NCBI GenBank assembly: GCA_037833965.1
Contig: AP031357.1
Location: forward strand, 24,262,001-24,326,000
From: Marchantia polymorpha subsp. ruderalis
Taxonomy: Eukaryota > Streptophyta > Marchantiopsida > Marchantiales > Marchantiaceae
Direction: 5' to 3'
DNA length: 64,000 bases
In this document: positions 11,512 to 22,990 of the stretch, one piece after another
Position numbering within the stretch: position 1 is the stretch's first letter
Layout of the letters: every line of letters begins with the position of its first letter
Position numbers and translations under genes: made by a program
Notes under the pieces: generated by a model
What the model was told of the DNA's origin: nothing
Databases searched by the model: none
The model's input: the letters and a program-made list of their open reading frames with translations, nothing else

Positions 11512-14124
11512 CTAACTATCCTTCGGCCACCTGTAAATTGCATACTGCTTGTTGAAGATGACTGCTTCCGAGTAGACTGGCTCCCGAGGCTTGAACATGA
11601 GCGTTCTCGCCTTTTTGTTGAGGGTTAAGGAGGCAGCAACACCAGTGAACCCGATAAAAAAGCCTATTCCTACTGCCCAGTAAGAAACTAAAGCATCGCC
11701 ATTGGCACCGGGGGTCTCTCTAGATGGGGGGTAATTTCCAGGGACTTCTGGTGGGGGATGGCCGCAAGGATTCAAAGGAAAGCCGCAGAGATCGTCGTTA
11801 TCGAGAAAATAGGAAGATGGAAATGTTCGAAATGTGTCTCCCTCTGGAATTTGTCCATACAGATGGTTGCCCGACACATTGAAGTAGGAGAGGGAAGTAA
11901 GGCTCGTCAACTCCTGCGGGATGACTCCGGACAGCTGGTTTCTTGACAAGTCTAAAGATTCTATGTTAACTAAATTGGCAAAACTTTCAGGAATAGATCC
12001 ACTGAACCGATTTCCAGACAAGGTCAGGTACTTCAGATCTCTCAACTCGCCTAACTGCTCCGGAATGCTTCCCGTGAAGTTGTTCTCGGAGAGGTCCAGG
12101 AAGTAGCTCATGGACAATATGTATATCAGAGTCTGCGTACTTCCTTTAGCCGAAATTGTGATCTCCACCTCGTAATTCTCGGACACACCAGTGCTTCCAT
12201 TCATGAAAGCCTTCAGATCGTAGAAACTAAAATTCATGACTCCACTAAAATTATTCCTGCTCAAATCAAGTACTTGCAGATTGCCCAGCTGGCTAATCCA
12301 AGGAGGGAACTCTCCACTCAGCTCATTTTCCCTGACAGAGAATATCCGCAAGCTATTATCCAGGCCCTGCAAGGTCGGAGGTAAAGACCCGCGGAGTTGA
12401 TTCCGACTCAAGTCCAGCGCAATTAGGCCCGTGCAGTTCCCAAGGGAAGGTGGGATCTCGCCTTCCAATCCCGCGTTGGGAATGGACAACGTGATCAGTG
12501 ATGGTCCAATGTGTCCGATGTTCCACGGTAGTCCCCCGGAGAGAAGATTGTTGCCCAGTTGGACGACAGACAAAGAAGTGCAGTTCACCAAACTCTCTGG
12601 AATGGGACCCGTCAAAGAATTTTGATCCAAGAACAACCAATTGACGCTGGAGACTGTCTTTCCGAGAAAACCTGGGATTGGACCCGTGAGCTCGTTCTCA
12701 CTCAAGTCGAGGCTGACGAGGCCAGTCAAATTGCCAAAACTATCAGGGATTCTTCCCGTCAGCTCGTTCGTGTACAACGACAGCTTCTCGAGATTAGGCA
12801 GACTTCCAAGTACTTCGGGGATACGTCCTGTCAAGCTATTATTCGACACATCAATGGTTTTCAGCGACTTGAGAGAGCCCCACGCTTCCGGAATCCTACC
12901 CGTCAAGTGATTGCTCCAAAGAGCCACCAGCTCCAGGTATTCCAGACCGTATAATTCGGGAAGGGGTCCCGATAGTCCGCCCTGTGAAATGTCCAACTCG
13001 ACGAGGCTTCTGCAATTCTGCAGCTCCGGGGGCACACCCCCTTCCAAGTGATTTCCGTACAGATAGAGGTTCTTCAGATTGGTCAGATTCCCCAACTCCG
13101 CTGGTATTCCACCGGTGAACTGATTATCATACAGCGCCAAGGTCTGCAAGTTTGTGCACATCCCCAAATTCTTGGGAATGGGGCCGCTGATCTGATTGTT
13201 GTAGAGCTGCAAGGTGATCAAACCCGGCATTTGCTCGAACGGAGTGTCGATTCCAGTCAACTTGTTGTTGGTGGCTCCCAAAAACTCCAGGGACGTTAAG
13301 TTCCCGAAGGCGTAGGGCAGGGACCCGGAGAAGTTGTTCGCACCTATTCGAATGGTCTTCAGGCTGGCCATATTGCCCATCGACGCCGGCAGCGTCCCAT
13401 TGAGCCCGTTGGTGTACAGCAACAGCACCTCGAGATTTCTCAGGTTCCCTATGCCGGAGGGGAGGCTACCGTAAAGCAAATTATCCAACAAGGAAAGCTC
13501 TACCAATTCGACTAGCCTCTGAATAGAAGAAGGAATGGTGCCCGTGAGCTCGTTGGTTCCCAAATCCAGCGTCTCGAGGCTGGACAAGTTGCCCACGGTC
13601 GAAGGGATGCTTCCGGAGAGCAGATTGTCGCTGAGATCCAGAATACGCAACTTTCTGGTGCAGTTGGCCACTCCAGAAGGGATGGACCCTTCCAGAGAAT
13701 TGTGCTCGAGAACCAATTCCTCCAACTGGCACAACGAGCCCAGACATCCGGGGATGGAGCCCTTGAACCCATTGTAGGACAAGTCCAGCACCGTCAGTGC
13801 GGTCAGCCGGGCGAGGTCACAGCCCAGGAACCCCGACAGTGAAGAATTGGAAAGGTCCAGCTGAGTTACTCTTACCTCTCCAGAGGCGGTGGTTTCGCAC
13901 AGAACCCCATTCCAGAGACACGGGTCGTTGTCCGTCTTCTGCCAGGATTGCAGCTTGCCATTGGGATCGTCGATTCCTTCCGCGAACTCCAGTAACGCAC
14001 GGGCATCAGACGCTACGGCGTACGACAATGGGTAGCCTTCGACCTCGGGAGATATCACGACAATGAGACCGGCGAGTACGACCAGCAGCCAACGTATCTG
14101 ATACTCACAGACCCTTGTACTCAT
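11512..14124 (-). CDS. Leucine-rich-repeat receptor-like protein (RLP class, no kinase)
   Basis: One uninterrupted 870-codon frame from ATG at 14124 to TAA at 11512. The N-terminus has a basic start and a hydrophobic signal peptide (about residues 10-30). A plant LRR N-cap follows, with the DPCLWNGVLC cysteine pair. Then come more than twenty extracellular repeats of the GxIPxxLGNLxxL type. At about residues 632-673 the repeats are broken by a non-LRR island, and about four more repeats follow. Next are a Cys-containing C-cap, a Pro-rich juxtamembrane stretch, one membrane helix (about 811-835, with GFFIG, a GxxxG pattern) and a tail of about 35 residues. There is no kinase. This layout is that of plant RLPs, which sit in the plasma membrane, sense peptides or microbial patterns and signal through partner kinases such as SOBIR1-like proteins. 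The ligand cannot be inferred. Many NxS/T sites suggest heavy glycosylation. The gene has no introns. Confidence 0.93.
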   Translation of the reverse strand: MSTRVCEYQIRWLLVVLAGLIVVISPEVEGYPLSYAVASDARALLEFAEGIDDPNGKLQSWQKTDNDPCLWNGVLCETTASGEVRVTQLDLSNSSLSGFLGCDLARLTALTVLDLSYNGFKGSIPGCLGSLCQLEELVLEHNSLEGSIPSGVANCTRKLRILDLSDNLLSGSIPSTVGNLSSLETLDLGTNELTGTIPSSIQRLVELVELSLLDNLLYGSLPSGIGNLRNLEVLLLYTNGLNGTLPASMGNMASLKTIRIGANNFSGSLPYAFGNLTSLEFLGATNNKLTGIDTPFEQMPGLITLQLYNNQISGPIPKNLGMCTNLQTLALYDNQFTGGIPAELGNLTNLKNLYLYGNHLEGGVPPELQNCRSLVELDISQGGLSGPLPELYGLEYLELVALWSNHLTGRIPEAWGSLKSLKTIDVSNNSLTGRIPEVLGSLPNLEKLSLYTNELTGRIPDSFGNLTGLVSLDLSENELTGPIPGFLGKTVSSVNWLFLDQNSLTGPIPESLVNCTSLSVVQLGNNLLSGGLPWNIGHIGPSLITLSIPNAGLEGEIPPSLGNCTGLIALDLSRNQLRGSLPPTLQGLDNSLRIFSVRENELSGEFPPWISQLGNLQVLDLSRNNFSGVMNFSFYDLKAFMNGSTGVSENYEVEITISAKGSTQTLIYILSMSYFLDLSENNFTGSIPEQLGELRDLKYLTLSGNRFSGSIPESFANLVNIESLDLSRNQLSGVIPQELTSLTSLSYFNVSGNHLYGQIPEGDTFRTFPSSYFLDNDDLCGFPLNPCGHPPPEVPGNYPPSRETPGANGDALVSYWAVGIGFFIGFTGVAASLTLNKKARTLMFKPREPVYSEAVIFNKQYAIYRWPKDS

Positions 14125-17100
14125 GATCTGATACGAACCCCACCGTCCTCCCCCTAATCACCCGTTCTCGCCTTCTCCTGTCAGACTCCTCACCATCATC
14201 TTCTGATGCTTCTCTGCTCCTGTGTCTCGACACGGCTTCCGCTCATGCCTTGGGACCATACACGGGCCCGTGTTCAGCAATGTCTCTCCCTCCCGTGCTC
14301 CCTCGATGAACGAATCGAGGGCACGACACGAGTTATCTGTCCACGACGAACGGCCACGGGGTATCGAGGACACTCTTCGTTACTTCCTAGAGGGCCTCCG
14401 CCATCTCAAAATGAGGTCCCTCTGTGCACCGCCTAATCTTTCGGCGCACAAAAAAAGTGAGGAGGTCAAATCCATCAGTTGTGTCGCCGACGCTGGTACC
14501 GAACTGCCTCCAAATGTACTAACTTCCTGACGGGCCCGTCACTACTTCTTCAACTCCGCTTCCGGCCGCATTACCTTCAGCTCGGCTGCTGGCGACTAGA
14601 GGCTCCAAGGGTATTCTTCTCTCTCCCCCTCCAGTTCCAATTGTCAAATGTCTTCTAAAGTTGGAGATTCAGCAATCCTTCGCATCCTGTTACCGTCGAT
14701 GCAGAAGATCCATAACACTCTCACTCACGTGACGCCTCTCGTACACCGAAACCATATATGTTTCTAAGCGGAGATGCTTCCTTCCCCACACCACTGCCTC
14801 CGGAGTAGCCAGGTATCGGCCGAGCTTCGGGCACAATCAAAGAGCAAAACACAACCCAAGGCCACCACTTTTCAAGCTCGAATCCCGCGTGCGGAAGCCA
14901 ACACACACACAAATGTTCCAAATCTGAGCCGGATACGGAACCACGCAAACAAACTTCTCTCAACATTCAGTTCGGGATTTTGTAGTAGAGTGATCTTCAC
15001 GTCACTCTCGAAGCACAGTACTCTTCGGAAACGGAGATTTTGCTCCGCGGTGGAGGAGGTGAAGACTCGACATACAGACACAAACACGGACACACTGCCA
15101 GCCAGCCTCGGCAGCCGAATGAGTAGTCTCGCACCACAGGAGGAGGCTCATCTGCTCACTGTCAACAATCTCATCAAATCAGCAGGAAGGGAAATGGCCC
15201 CACTCCGCCTGGCTCACCTTGGGGCCAGCCCTCGGTGCCTGCCTCGCCCTCCTCCCCTCCGCCCCTCGGCCTCGCCTGCAGATCTACCCGCGTTTGACCC
15301 AGCGCTTGTATAGCGCTATACATGGCCGTTCTCAACCCGCGCCTTGTCCCGGTTGACCTGGAGTCGCAGGTCCGGCAGTTAGTGCCACTCGGAATCCAGT
15401 CCCGGGCGTTGCAGTTTCCCGGGGTGCTCTAGTTCGTAAGTCCACTGGCAGACATGCTGGCATCGACGTGGAAGGAGGGAGCGTTGATACTTCCCGGGCC
15501 CCGGAGCTCCCGACTCTGGCTTCCCGGCCAGTGACGACTCCTCAAGCCTCACTCACGCCCTGCGCTACCGCAAAGTCCACCACAAAATCTCGAAGAGACT
15601 GAGAGGAAGAGAAAGCGAAAGCGAATCATGGGCGCAGGTTCCTTGGGATCTGCTACCCACATCGCCAAAAGCCTTCTCCTCGACGCGCCTGGCAGAACGT
15701 GCGACCGACGAACCAGCGCATCCTCACCTACAGGACCGTACGTACTCTGTCATTTCGTCACCATACTGTACGATTTCCTCTCCAGGCCTGCAGTCCCCAG
15801 CTCCCGCCGTCTCCCTCGTGGGGTTCCGGCATCTGCCAACAGAGTGTTTTTGTCCGAGGTTTCGGTCAAAAGCTACTCCGGGACTTCCCGTCTCTGACAC
15901 CATGTTCCTCGCCCTCGCCGTGTGTTTCCCCCACTATCGAAACTTCCTCTATTGTGTCTAGGTCCACCGGAGTACCATACCCTACCCTACCGTATCGTAC
16001 GGATATTGTCGCTCCTCGTCTACGCTGTTCCATCCGTATGCGAAGAGACGCGGAAGCCTACATCAACCTCGTCTTCGCACCGCCTACCGTCCATCGCCGT
16101 CGTAGATTAACTATGTGGCAGTCCAGAACTGCGCCTCGAACCACGGCCGTGTCAAGCTTACGCAGCCGACGTTCGTGGCGCTGCATGAACATGAATATTA
16201 ATAATCAATTCGCGCAGTGGGGACAGGTGAGCTCGAGGCTCTTTGAGGCCTATTTTACATCCCGACCTTTAAGATGCGCGGACTTTCATAGGAATCTAAC
16301 CTAGCGTTGTTCAGCGAGACCAACAGCAGAACTTCTGCGGGAGGGAAGCTCGCATCCACGTGCTCATTAAGAGCTCTACCCGACGCTCTCGACATCAGAG
16401 ACGACATTGGGCGTCGCCGGAGCCCCGGCTGTCCATGCCGCGATAAAGACCATAAGAACATCGTGGCCGAGCTATTCCCGATCGAAATCATCACCTCGTG
16501 CCGAAACCGGATCAGAGGCATGCTTGTCTTCGCTCCAGTGTCGTCGGTTTCCCAGGATCGTACTTTTACCATCCAAGAGTTGCCATGATTGTTTCAATCT
16601 GCATTGCTTCCTCGAGGATTCACTCCGTTATTGTTGTCATCCATGTGTGGCTGGAGCTACGGCCCTCCCGGAGTCCCGGCCAGTAACCTTCCTTATTACT
16701 ACAATGCTCCACGCTCATTATACTCACCGGTAATCTGACGAAATTAGCACCTGCAGGGTGATGAAATTGGAATCGAAGAGCTGGCAGACCGGCAGAGCCG
16801 GGCTATCAGACCTGCAAGTCCAACAAATAGCTAGGGCAACAAATGAAGCTGTGCGCTCCATATGAAACGCGAGAATCTGCAGTTATTGGCGCCTAATACC
16901 TCCCCACCCAGTTGACACCCAGAGCACGCATTAGCAGCTTTAAGCATGTCGAAGGATTATTGCAAATTTATTTACTCGCTTTTCTTTGCCGCGGCTTCTG
17001 TTGCCGAAAACGTCCAAGATGGGAGGAGCCTCATCTCATCTCGCTTCCACTGGACTCGGCCTCCACCGGACAGAAAAGACAAATCGCGAGTCTTCTTCGA

Positions 17101-17650
17101 CCTTCGTCGATCTCATGTGCATTCCCTTGCCTTGCTGGGTGCCACACTTCCCTCAGCAATCCCCTCGTCCAGTCTACTCTACTCAGTCTTACCTCGCTTT
17201 ACCGACCCGACGCGGTACATTGACACCGCCTGCATGATGACCCCGGTGGGTCAACCGGCGTCATCCCTACCATCCATTTAGGGCCGGGAACTCCCGGCAT
17301 CCCCCGGCGATGCATTCCGGGACGTTACATCCAATTAATCGATAGGACAACTCGTAGGAATTTCTGAGCACGTGTCCTGCATGCATAGGCTATCTTAGAT
17401 GGTGAGAGGTTAAGCGTAGCTATCATGCCAGAAAAAATATAAGCAACAGGAAAAACGATAAAAACTTTCTATATATTTTCCTTCTGGCGGTGCTAAACGT
17501 TTGGAAGCTCCGATCGAGATCTCATTTACGCTTTGCTATTATCGGGAAGTCGAACTGTGAACGTAGATGAAGCTTTCGACCTCATCTTCAAATTGTCGTG
17601 TTAGTGGATATGGATTGTTCCCCTGCTAGTGTTAATCCGTCTACCCGCCC
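14125..17650. other. GC-rich 5' flank of the receptor-like gene
   Basis: This is the upstream side of the minus-strand receptor-like gene. It is GC-rich, and pyrimidine-rich on the plus strand near 15700-16050, so stops are rare. Plus-strand frames of 179 codons (14774-15313) and 201 codons (15699-16304) are rich in Arg, Ser, Pro and Thr and lack domains. The likely contents are a promoter, a 5' leader and perhaps an unannotated transcript. I cannot support a second protein gene. Confidence 0.45.
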
Positions 17651-20600
17651 GTCCCCTCCGTGGGATCGTACCCATCTCCGCGGTTTTTGTTGATAAGTCG
17701 TCCTTCTGCCGCAGGCAATGGACCTCCTACTCCGTAAGTGTGCGAATACTTACTGTGGTGAACTTCTCACCTGTAGCGCGGGATGCTGAAGATCTCTGTG
17801 CACACTCTTCGATTCGATCTAACGGCACGAAACAAAGACCTCGGAAGAACCGCGAACACGCTCTGCGGGATGTGGTGGGCTGTAGAGTTTTGGGCTTATG
17901 TACAACTGTGTAGACTTTAGCGTTCGGTACAGTATGGCTTCTGCATGTTAGACACACAATACACAAGGGCCGATGTACATAGACCAGCTTTTGATCTTCT
18001 ACAGCGCTTCGTTTCTTCTTTCCTGGATAGATGTTCAGAGTTTCCCTTTGCTATCCAGTGCTCACCGGATTACCACATCGGACTCATCTACCACCGTAAG
18101 GGATCACATCAAGAAATACGGCAGGAAGGCATCGTATATCGCTTATTCTATACGGCCCACCGGCCCAAACTTTTGCAATCGAACCATGGTTGATGGTTGA
18201 TGGACCCTGAGAGGCGAATGGTCTGATTCTGCTTTAATGCTTGTCGATTGGAACTTTGTGTTTGCTGGGGTTCAAGTGAGAGTATTATGTTGCTAATCCT
18301 GGTTGATCAAGTTCATCTCCACCTCTCCTTTAGTTCCAACCGCATCATCTTCGCAACCATGTTCGGAGAGATGGACTTCTGAATCAAGACAGAGATAGTC
18401 TGTGTGTGTATGAGATTTTATGAAACACTCTCGGGTTCCATTTCTCATTTCAATGCACTTGATGCAATGAAGACTTTATCCACATAAGCCTTCTCACACC
18501 TCCATGGATGGAACTCCTAAACTTTGCTCTCATACTTCTTCTTGTAGTTTTTTTCCAACAAGAATAAAGTATGGTCTTAAAGCCGAATTCTTGCAAGATG
18601 TCTGGATTACATCCATGAATATTTACAAGCAGGTTTGATGTTGGAAGTGGAGGTTTTAATAACAACACGAGAAGAGGGTGTTACATGTCATTCAGTACAT
18701 ACAAAGAATCAATATATTTTATTCTTGATTTGATCTTTCCTAGCTATGTTCAAGGCCTTCTCATATCATATGCTCAACCATTTCATAGGTTGAGTTTATC
18801 CAAACATACTGAGTACATAAAGTTTCTTCAACTTAAGACAATTTGATTCAATATTTGTTTGATCTTATAACCCGATGACGACAAAAGTCTTCGAATTAAG
18901 ATTATTTTTTTATTTTACTATATCACTCAAGAATATATGGATCTTGTTCATGTTTAAAGTTATCTCAAATATTGTTGACTTCAAATTATTGGGTATCAAC
19001 ACAATAGTTTACTTTGTGAGATGTTGAAAGTGAGCATCACTTCCAACGTTTTACAAAGTAACATCTCTTCAGAGTGTTTGAGTCTTATCTCTCAATATAT
19101 TATTGATATTGGCGTATATTATAAGGCTTTAGTTGTAACTTAGATTGGATAAAATTACAACGTTAGATATTTAATGAGATCAACATTCACAACAGATAAA
19201 GGATATCAACAAGCTGACTTACTGTTTCTGGTCGTAAAAAATCTCAGAATTATTGGAATGAGATCAAAGAAAGGAGAAAAAAAATTTATGAGTAGAAAAG
19301 ATTTATAACAATAGAGATGACGTTGGATGTAAAAAAAAAAAATTTAAAATTGGGAAATTAACATCAGTCAGTATGATAACCTGACATGGTCTATAGTTCA
19401 ATTACACAACGCATATGCGTTGTACTCGATTTTAAAAATGAACAATTTTTAAAAAAAATGTGATAGAAGGAAAAATATATGTAATTTAGTACATTGTTCT
19501 AAAAAACATATCATTAACATGTCTTTTTGGTAAAAATTTGATGACCCACTCTTTTATTATTAGGTTTTTCTTATGATAAAGTTAACTTTATGCAATGAAT
19601 TTGACTAAAAAATATGTAAATAAAGAAATGATGGCAATTTATAAAAAAGGAAAAATAATTTAGCCAAAGGTTTAGATTTTCTCACCGTGAAGCAATGTAC
19701 GTTTAATGGAAAGAATATTTATAGCTTTCAATAGGATTATGATTGAAAATCATGTATTTGAAGTTGTATGGATCGCTAATTTCTGCGATTGAAACAACTT
19801 AACATTATGATGTATGTGAAAAACTGATAATATTCGTCTCTTCCAAATAGTGAATCATGTATAATGATTCACTATTTGGAAGAGACTAATATTACAAAAG
19901 AGGATTTTATCAAGCGTAAACGGCGTAAAACGGAGGTGCATAGTCGAATTTTACGAGAAGTTTAGGCATTTGGAAATCACAGTGAAGTTATATGGAAATA
20001 TTAAGGGTACTTTCTGCATATCAATGACACCATACACAAGATCATGTCATGCTACGTAAAAATTTCCAAACCGTACTAAAGTTTATCGTACTAAAGTTTG
20101 TAATAGTTGACATGTATTCATTCTTCTACAGTTAGCACTACTTTGTTTAATAAAGGGAAAAAAATTGTTATGTATATCTTTCTTCCCTACATATTAGGAT
20201 AACTTAGATGCAGAATGACCAATTTTTCAGGAGTATGATAATGATGCATAGCCCCATCTTACTCAATTCAATCTTATCAATGTGCTACTAGATGCGATCT
20301 TTCAATAAATTCTGCTATATTTTTTGGAATTTTTATTTTCTATCTACTTGAGGAAAAGGAAATTTACCCGCCATTTATTGAGTATCAAGGAGTCAAAAGG
20401 TCAATCATAATTACTGATTTGAGTACAAGATTTGTACCTATTTCATATAAGGCATGTTTAGGTGTACCATGAATTTGGAGACAATCGTGCTGATCAGTTG
20501 AAATAGTAGAAGAAAACTATTTCTTTTTCAGGAAACTAAAAACATCTCACCGATTTCATAAATCTCAAATGCTATTAAGGTGTGATTAAACAACTTTTGT

Positions 20601-20700
20601 GCATTATCGTGTTGTGCGTTTTCGACCTAACTAGGTCGTTGACGGAATCTGGGCTCGATGGGCGTTTCCAGGCAGAAGTGACAAATAATTGTACTACATC
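17651..20700. other. Intergenic, becoming strongly AT-rich
   Basis: The composition falls from mixed to AT-rich near 18200. Frames are short. The only clear structure is the long foldback at 19828-19894. A short direct repeat (cgtactaaagttt at 20072-20084 and 20087-20099) also lies here. I see no gene. Confidence 0.5.
19828..19894. repeat. Long foldback, 31-bp arms, 5-nt loop
   Basis: The left arm is 19828-19858 and the right arm 19864-19894. They pair over 31 positions with a single mismatch, and 23 consecutive pairs next to the loop are perfect. The loop is gtata. The surroundings are AT-rich and non-coding. A transcript would form a rod-like hairpin. Arms this perfect suggest recent origin, for example a template-switch mutation, a small foldback element or a young hairpin-RNA locus. 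The sequence alone does not show whether it is transcribed. Confidence 0.9.
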
Positions 20701-20717
20701 GTATTCTTCTCTCCCGT

Positions 20718-20982
20718 ATGAGAATATGGGAGAGTTCTAGTACGAATATGAACCATACCATACGTAAGATTTCAAGTGCGGAATACGGCTCTTTCGTCGG
20801 GGTTTTTAACATTTTGACTTCCTTCGGCTTCACCTCCTTGGACTTACAAAATATAAATTTTCACTTGTTTTTTCTATTGTCTTGCAGGCCAACCGGGGTA
20901 CAGCGGTCAGAAAGCTAATGCGTTGAAAACTTTGAGGTGGCGAGGATCAAAGGCGCGCCATTGCTGTGAGGCTGAGGCTTAA
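20718..20982 (+). CDS. Possible two-exon short peptide (46 residues)
   Basis: Exon 1 would run from ATG at 20718 to 20763, ending at a consensus-like donor (ATAC/GTAAGA). Exon 2 would be 20888-20982, after a strong acceptor (a T-rich tract then cttgcag). Joined in phase 1 they give 46 residues beginning MRIWESSSTNMNHTI and ending in a basic stretch with two cysteines (HCCEAEA). The exon 2 frame is also open immediately upstream of the acceptor. I do not recognise the peptide. The matching phase and good splice sites are the only support. It could instead be the 5' part of a transcript that also carries the frame at 21027. Confidence 0.22.
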
Positions 20983-21026
20983 GAAGCAATGATTTCAATT
21001 GTGGAGGGGTTCACATTCTGGTGAGA

Positions 21027-21263
21027 ATGTTGGAATACACAAAGAAAAAGCGTCTGTCCTCGATCTTGTTGCTTTTCGTTGCCTGTTGTCTGTGGCGGGG
21101 TCGGGCGTTTAAAGGTGGGGACGTATCGATTTGTTGTGGTCCGAGACATGATAAATTACTCCGTTGTGTTGCAGCTGTCGCCTCCTACTCCAATTCTATA
21201 TCTTCACGAAACTTTACTCATGGAACATCCAACAGCGTGTATGCATTAACAGCCAAGAAATAG
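21027..21263 (+). CDS. Possible small secreted protein (78 residues)
   Basis: The frame runs from ATG at 21027 to TAG at 21263. It starts with a basic segment (MLEYTKKKR), then a hydrophobic stretch (SSILLLFVACCLW), as in a secretory signal peptide. A short mature part carries a CC pair and a further Cys (SICCGPRHDKLLRC). It lies 45 bases after the end of the short spliced frame at 20718-20982 and could share its transcript. I recognise no peptide-hormone family. Alternative: a chance frame with a hydrophobic start. Confidence 0.25.
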   Translation: MLEYTKKKRLSSILLLFVACCLWRGRAFKGGDVSICCGPRHDKLLRCVAAVASYSNSISSRNFTHGTSNSVYALTAKK

Positions 21264-22529
21264 TAGCACCGTCTCATTCCTCGCTTTCACATGACTGCCG
21301 CCATGGACGCAAGCGTATCCACTCGAATATCGAAGTGTTGCATTGGTTTCGGAATCCCAAGATTGCATGTGTTCGGCCAGTTGGATGCAAGTGTATCGTT
21401 ACCCGAAAGTCGAAGCACAAGCACAGATATTCCAGATGGGTTCAAGCCATTGGATTGAAAGGAAAACTTTGATCTCCGGAAGGTTTTTGGTATTTATGGC
21501 CTCTGTTTTTATGCAGAATTCCGAACGTAGTGAAGGTCAGATGGATGGCACTGTTTATAATGTCGTTGAGCGGAATGTCCTTTTCTGTAGCGTACTTGGA
21601 TTGGACGGCGGTTGTGGGTATGGTCATTTGATCTAGAAGGCTATATACTTATGAGGTCATCTTACAATCGTTTCGAGGCCAAGACTCAGGATCGGTGACG
21701 GAACCTCAAACAGTCGTTTGTAATGAGTTTCGTTACTCACAGTGCTTGACGTTTGTCTTCCTATGGAGCAAAAGTGCCTGACGTGAGATATCATCTGTCA
21801 ACTTGGTAGGGCGAAGTGTCGAGGCGTAATTTGACGATGTTCTCCTTCTATGCATGCACATTCAATTAATGATCTGGGACAAGGGAAGGCATTGATCTAT
21901 AAGAAATCATCGTAGCTCGCATTTATCTCAGGTACGCATGGGGTGAGCATTGAGTCGAGCCAAGTGTGAAGGCAAACCACCTGTGTTCACGGAAGCAGAG
22001 CACCTCCTAATACTACCTACTTGAGAAGTCCAAAAGAATTCGTGAACAGTTTTGCATGACTTAAGCCTTCAAACTTCTTAGCCGGGTAACGTGTTGGGAG
22101 ACAAACATACTGATAAGGAGAAGGCCTACGAGTGAGAGGGAGTCTTCGGCACCAGGAGAGTATGCTTCGATGAAAGTTTCGCACTTCCTTAACTTGGCAT
22201 TCAATCAACGGCTTATAGAGATATCTACTGGCTGTAAAAGGAGGATTGAAATTTAGTCACAACTAAGCTCTATCTACAGATATGCCTCTGCTCACATTTT
22301 GGGGTTCAGACAAAGTATAAAAATTAAAAAAACCTCGGAACTTACCTTCTCCTGTGACGCTACTCTGCTGGACCTACCTGTCCAACTATAAGAAAACTTC
22401 ATACTGGTACATGATCAGTATAAAGCCAAGTAGTCCAAGCCATCAAGTCAACGTTATTTGAAACCGAAAGTGTAGAGGGTATTATGAACTCAAAAGTGTA
22501 GATGGTAGCATGCTTAGTAGTTAACTCAA
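21264..22529. other. Intergenic region, nothing recognised
   Basis: Mixed composition to about 22200, then AT-rich. Frames of up to about 100 codons on the plus strand (21164-21636) overlap in different frames and show no domain. No RNA gene is visible. Confidence 0.45.
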
Positions 22530-22990
22530 GTGTTAGTCAATTTTTGTTAGTTTCACTATCAAAGTTATATTAGGTTAAGAGAATCAAATAAAATCTCTCC
22601 ATGAAATATCATGTTGACGTAGTTTCATTTAGATTAAGATTATGTATTCCTGTTTTTTTTATTTTATTACATATGTTTGTTTGTCTACACTATTCGATAG
22701 TTGTGTCTGAATAAATTTTGGTTTCAAATGATATCAAAGTAAACTTCAGATTCTACAAACGATGATTGAAACATTGAACATTGGCAAAACATCAACACCT
22801 CAGTTGGACATGAGGCACACATGTTTAGGTTAAGAGACGACCTTCATCATAGGCAGCAAAGATTATAAGGTTTGGAGACTGTTTGAGACGTTTTTGAAAA
22901 CATATCAAGTGAAATTGTTTTTCCGTGTCAGTGGACTGAAGCTCCAGAGTTAATAGTCGGTCATTTCCTCCGTCGATTATTGTGTAATTC
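22530..22990 (+). mobile_element. Fossil fragment of a Ty1/copia-type LTR retrotransposon (LTR edge, primer site, gag start)
   Basis: Around 22728-22742 lies a segment resembling the plant initiator-Met tRNA primer-binding site that usually follows a 5' LTR. AT-rich sequence before it (from about 22530) could be LTR. About 100-150 bases downstream (about 22855-22915) a short stretch reads GSKDYKVWRLFETFLKTY. This matches the style of the copia Gag N-terminal domain, whose hallmark is a Gly-Ser/Asn-x-Tyr-x-x-Trp motif. The element is broken and truncated. No protease, integrase or reverse transcriptase is visible downstream and no second LTR was found. It looks old. Confidence 0.5.

Noticed and set aside
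11758-14066. Many plus- and minus-strand frames inside the receptor-like gene
   Set aside because: Alternative-frame shadows of the repetitive leucine-rich-repeat coding sequence.
14774-15313. 179-codon plus-strand frame upstream of the receptor-like gene
   Set aside because: Low-complexity Ser/Arg/Pro/Thr composition, no domain, and GC-rich DNA with few stops in several frames.
15699-16304. 201-codon plus-strand frame
   Set aside because: Begins at a non-ATG codon or has an arbitrary start, is Arg/Ser-rich, and has a pyrimidine-rich background. No family resemblance.
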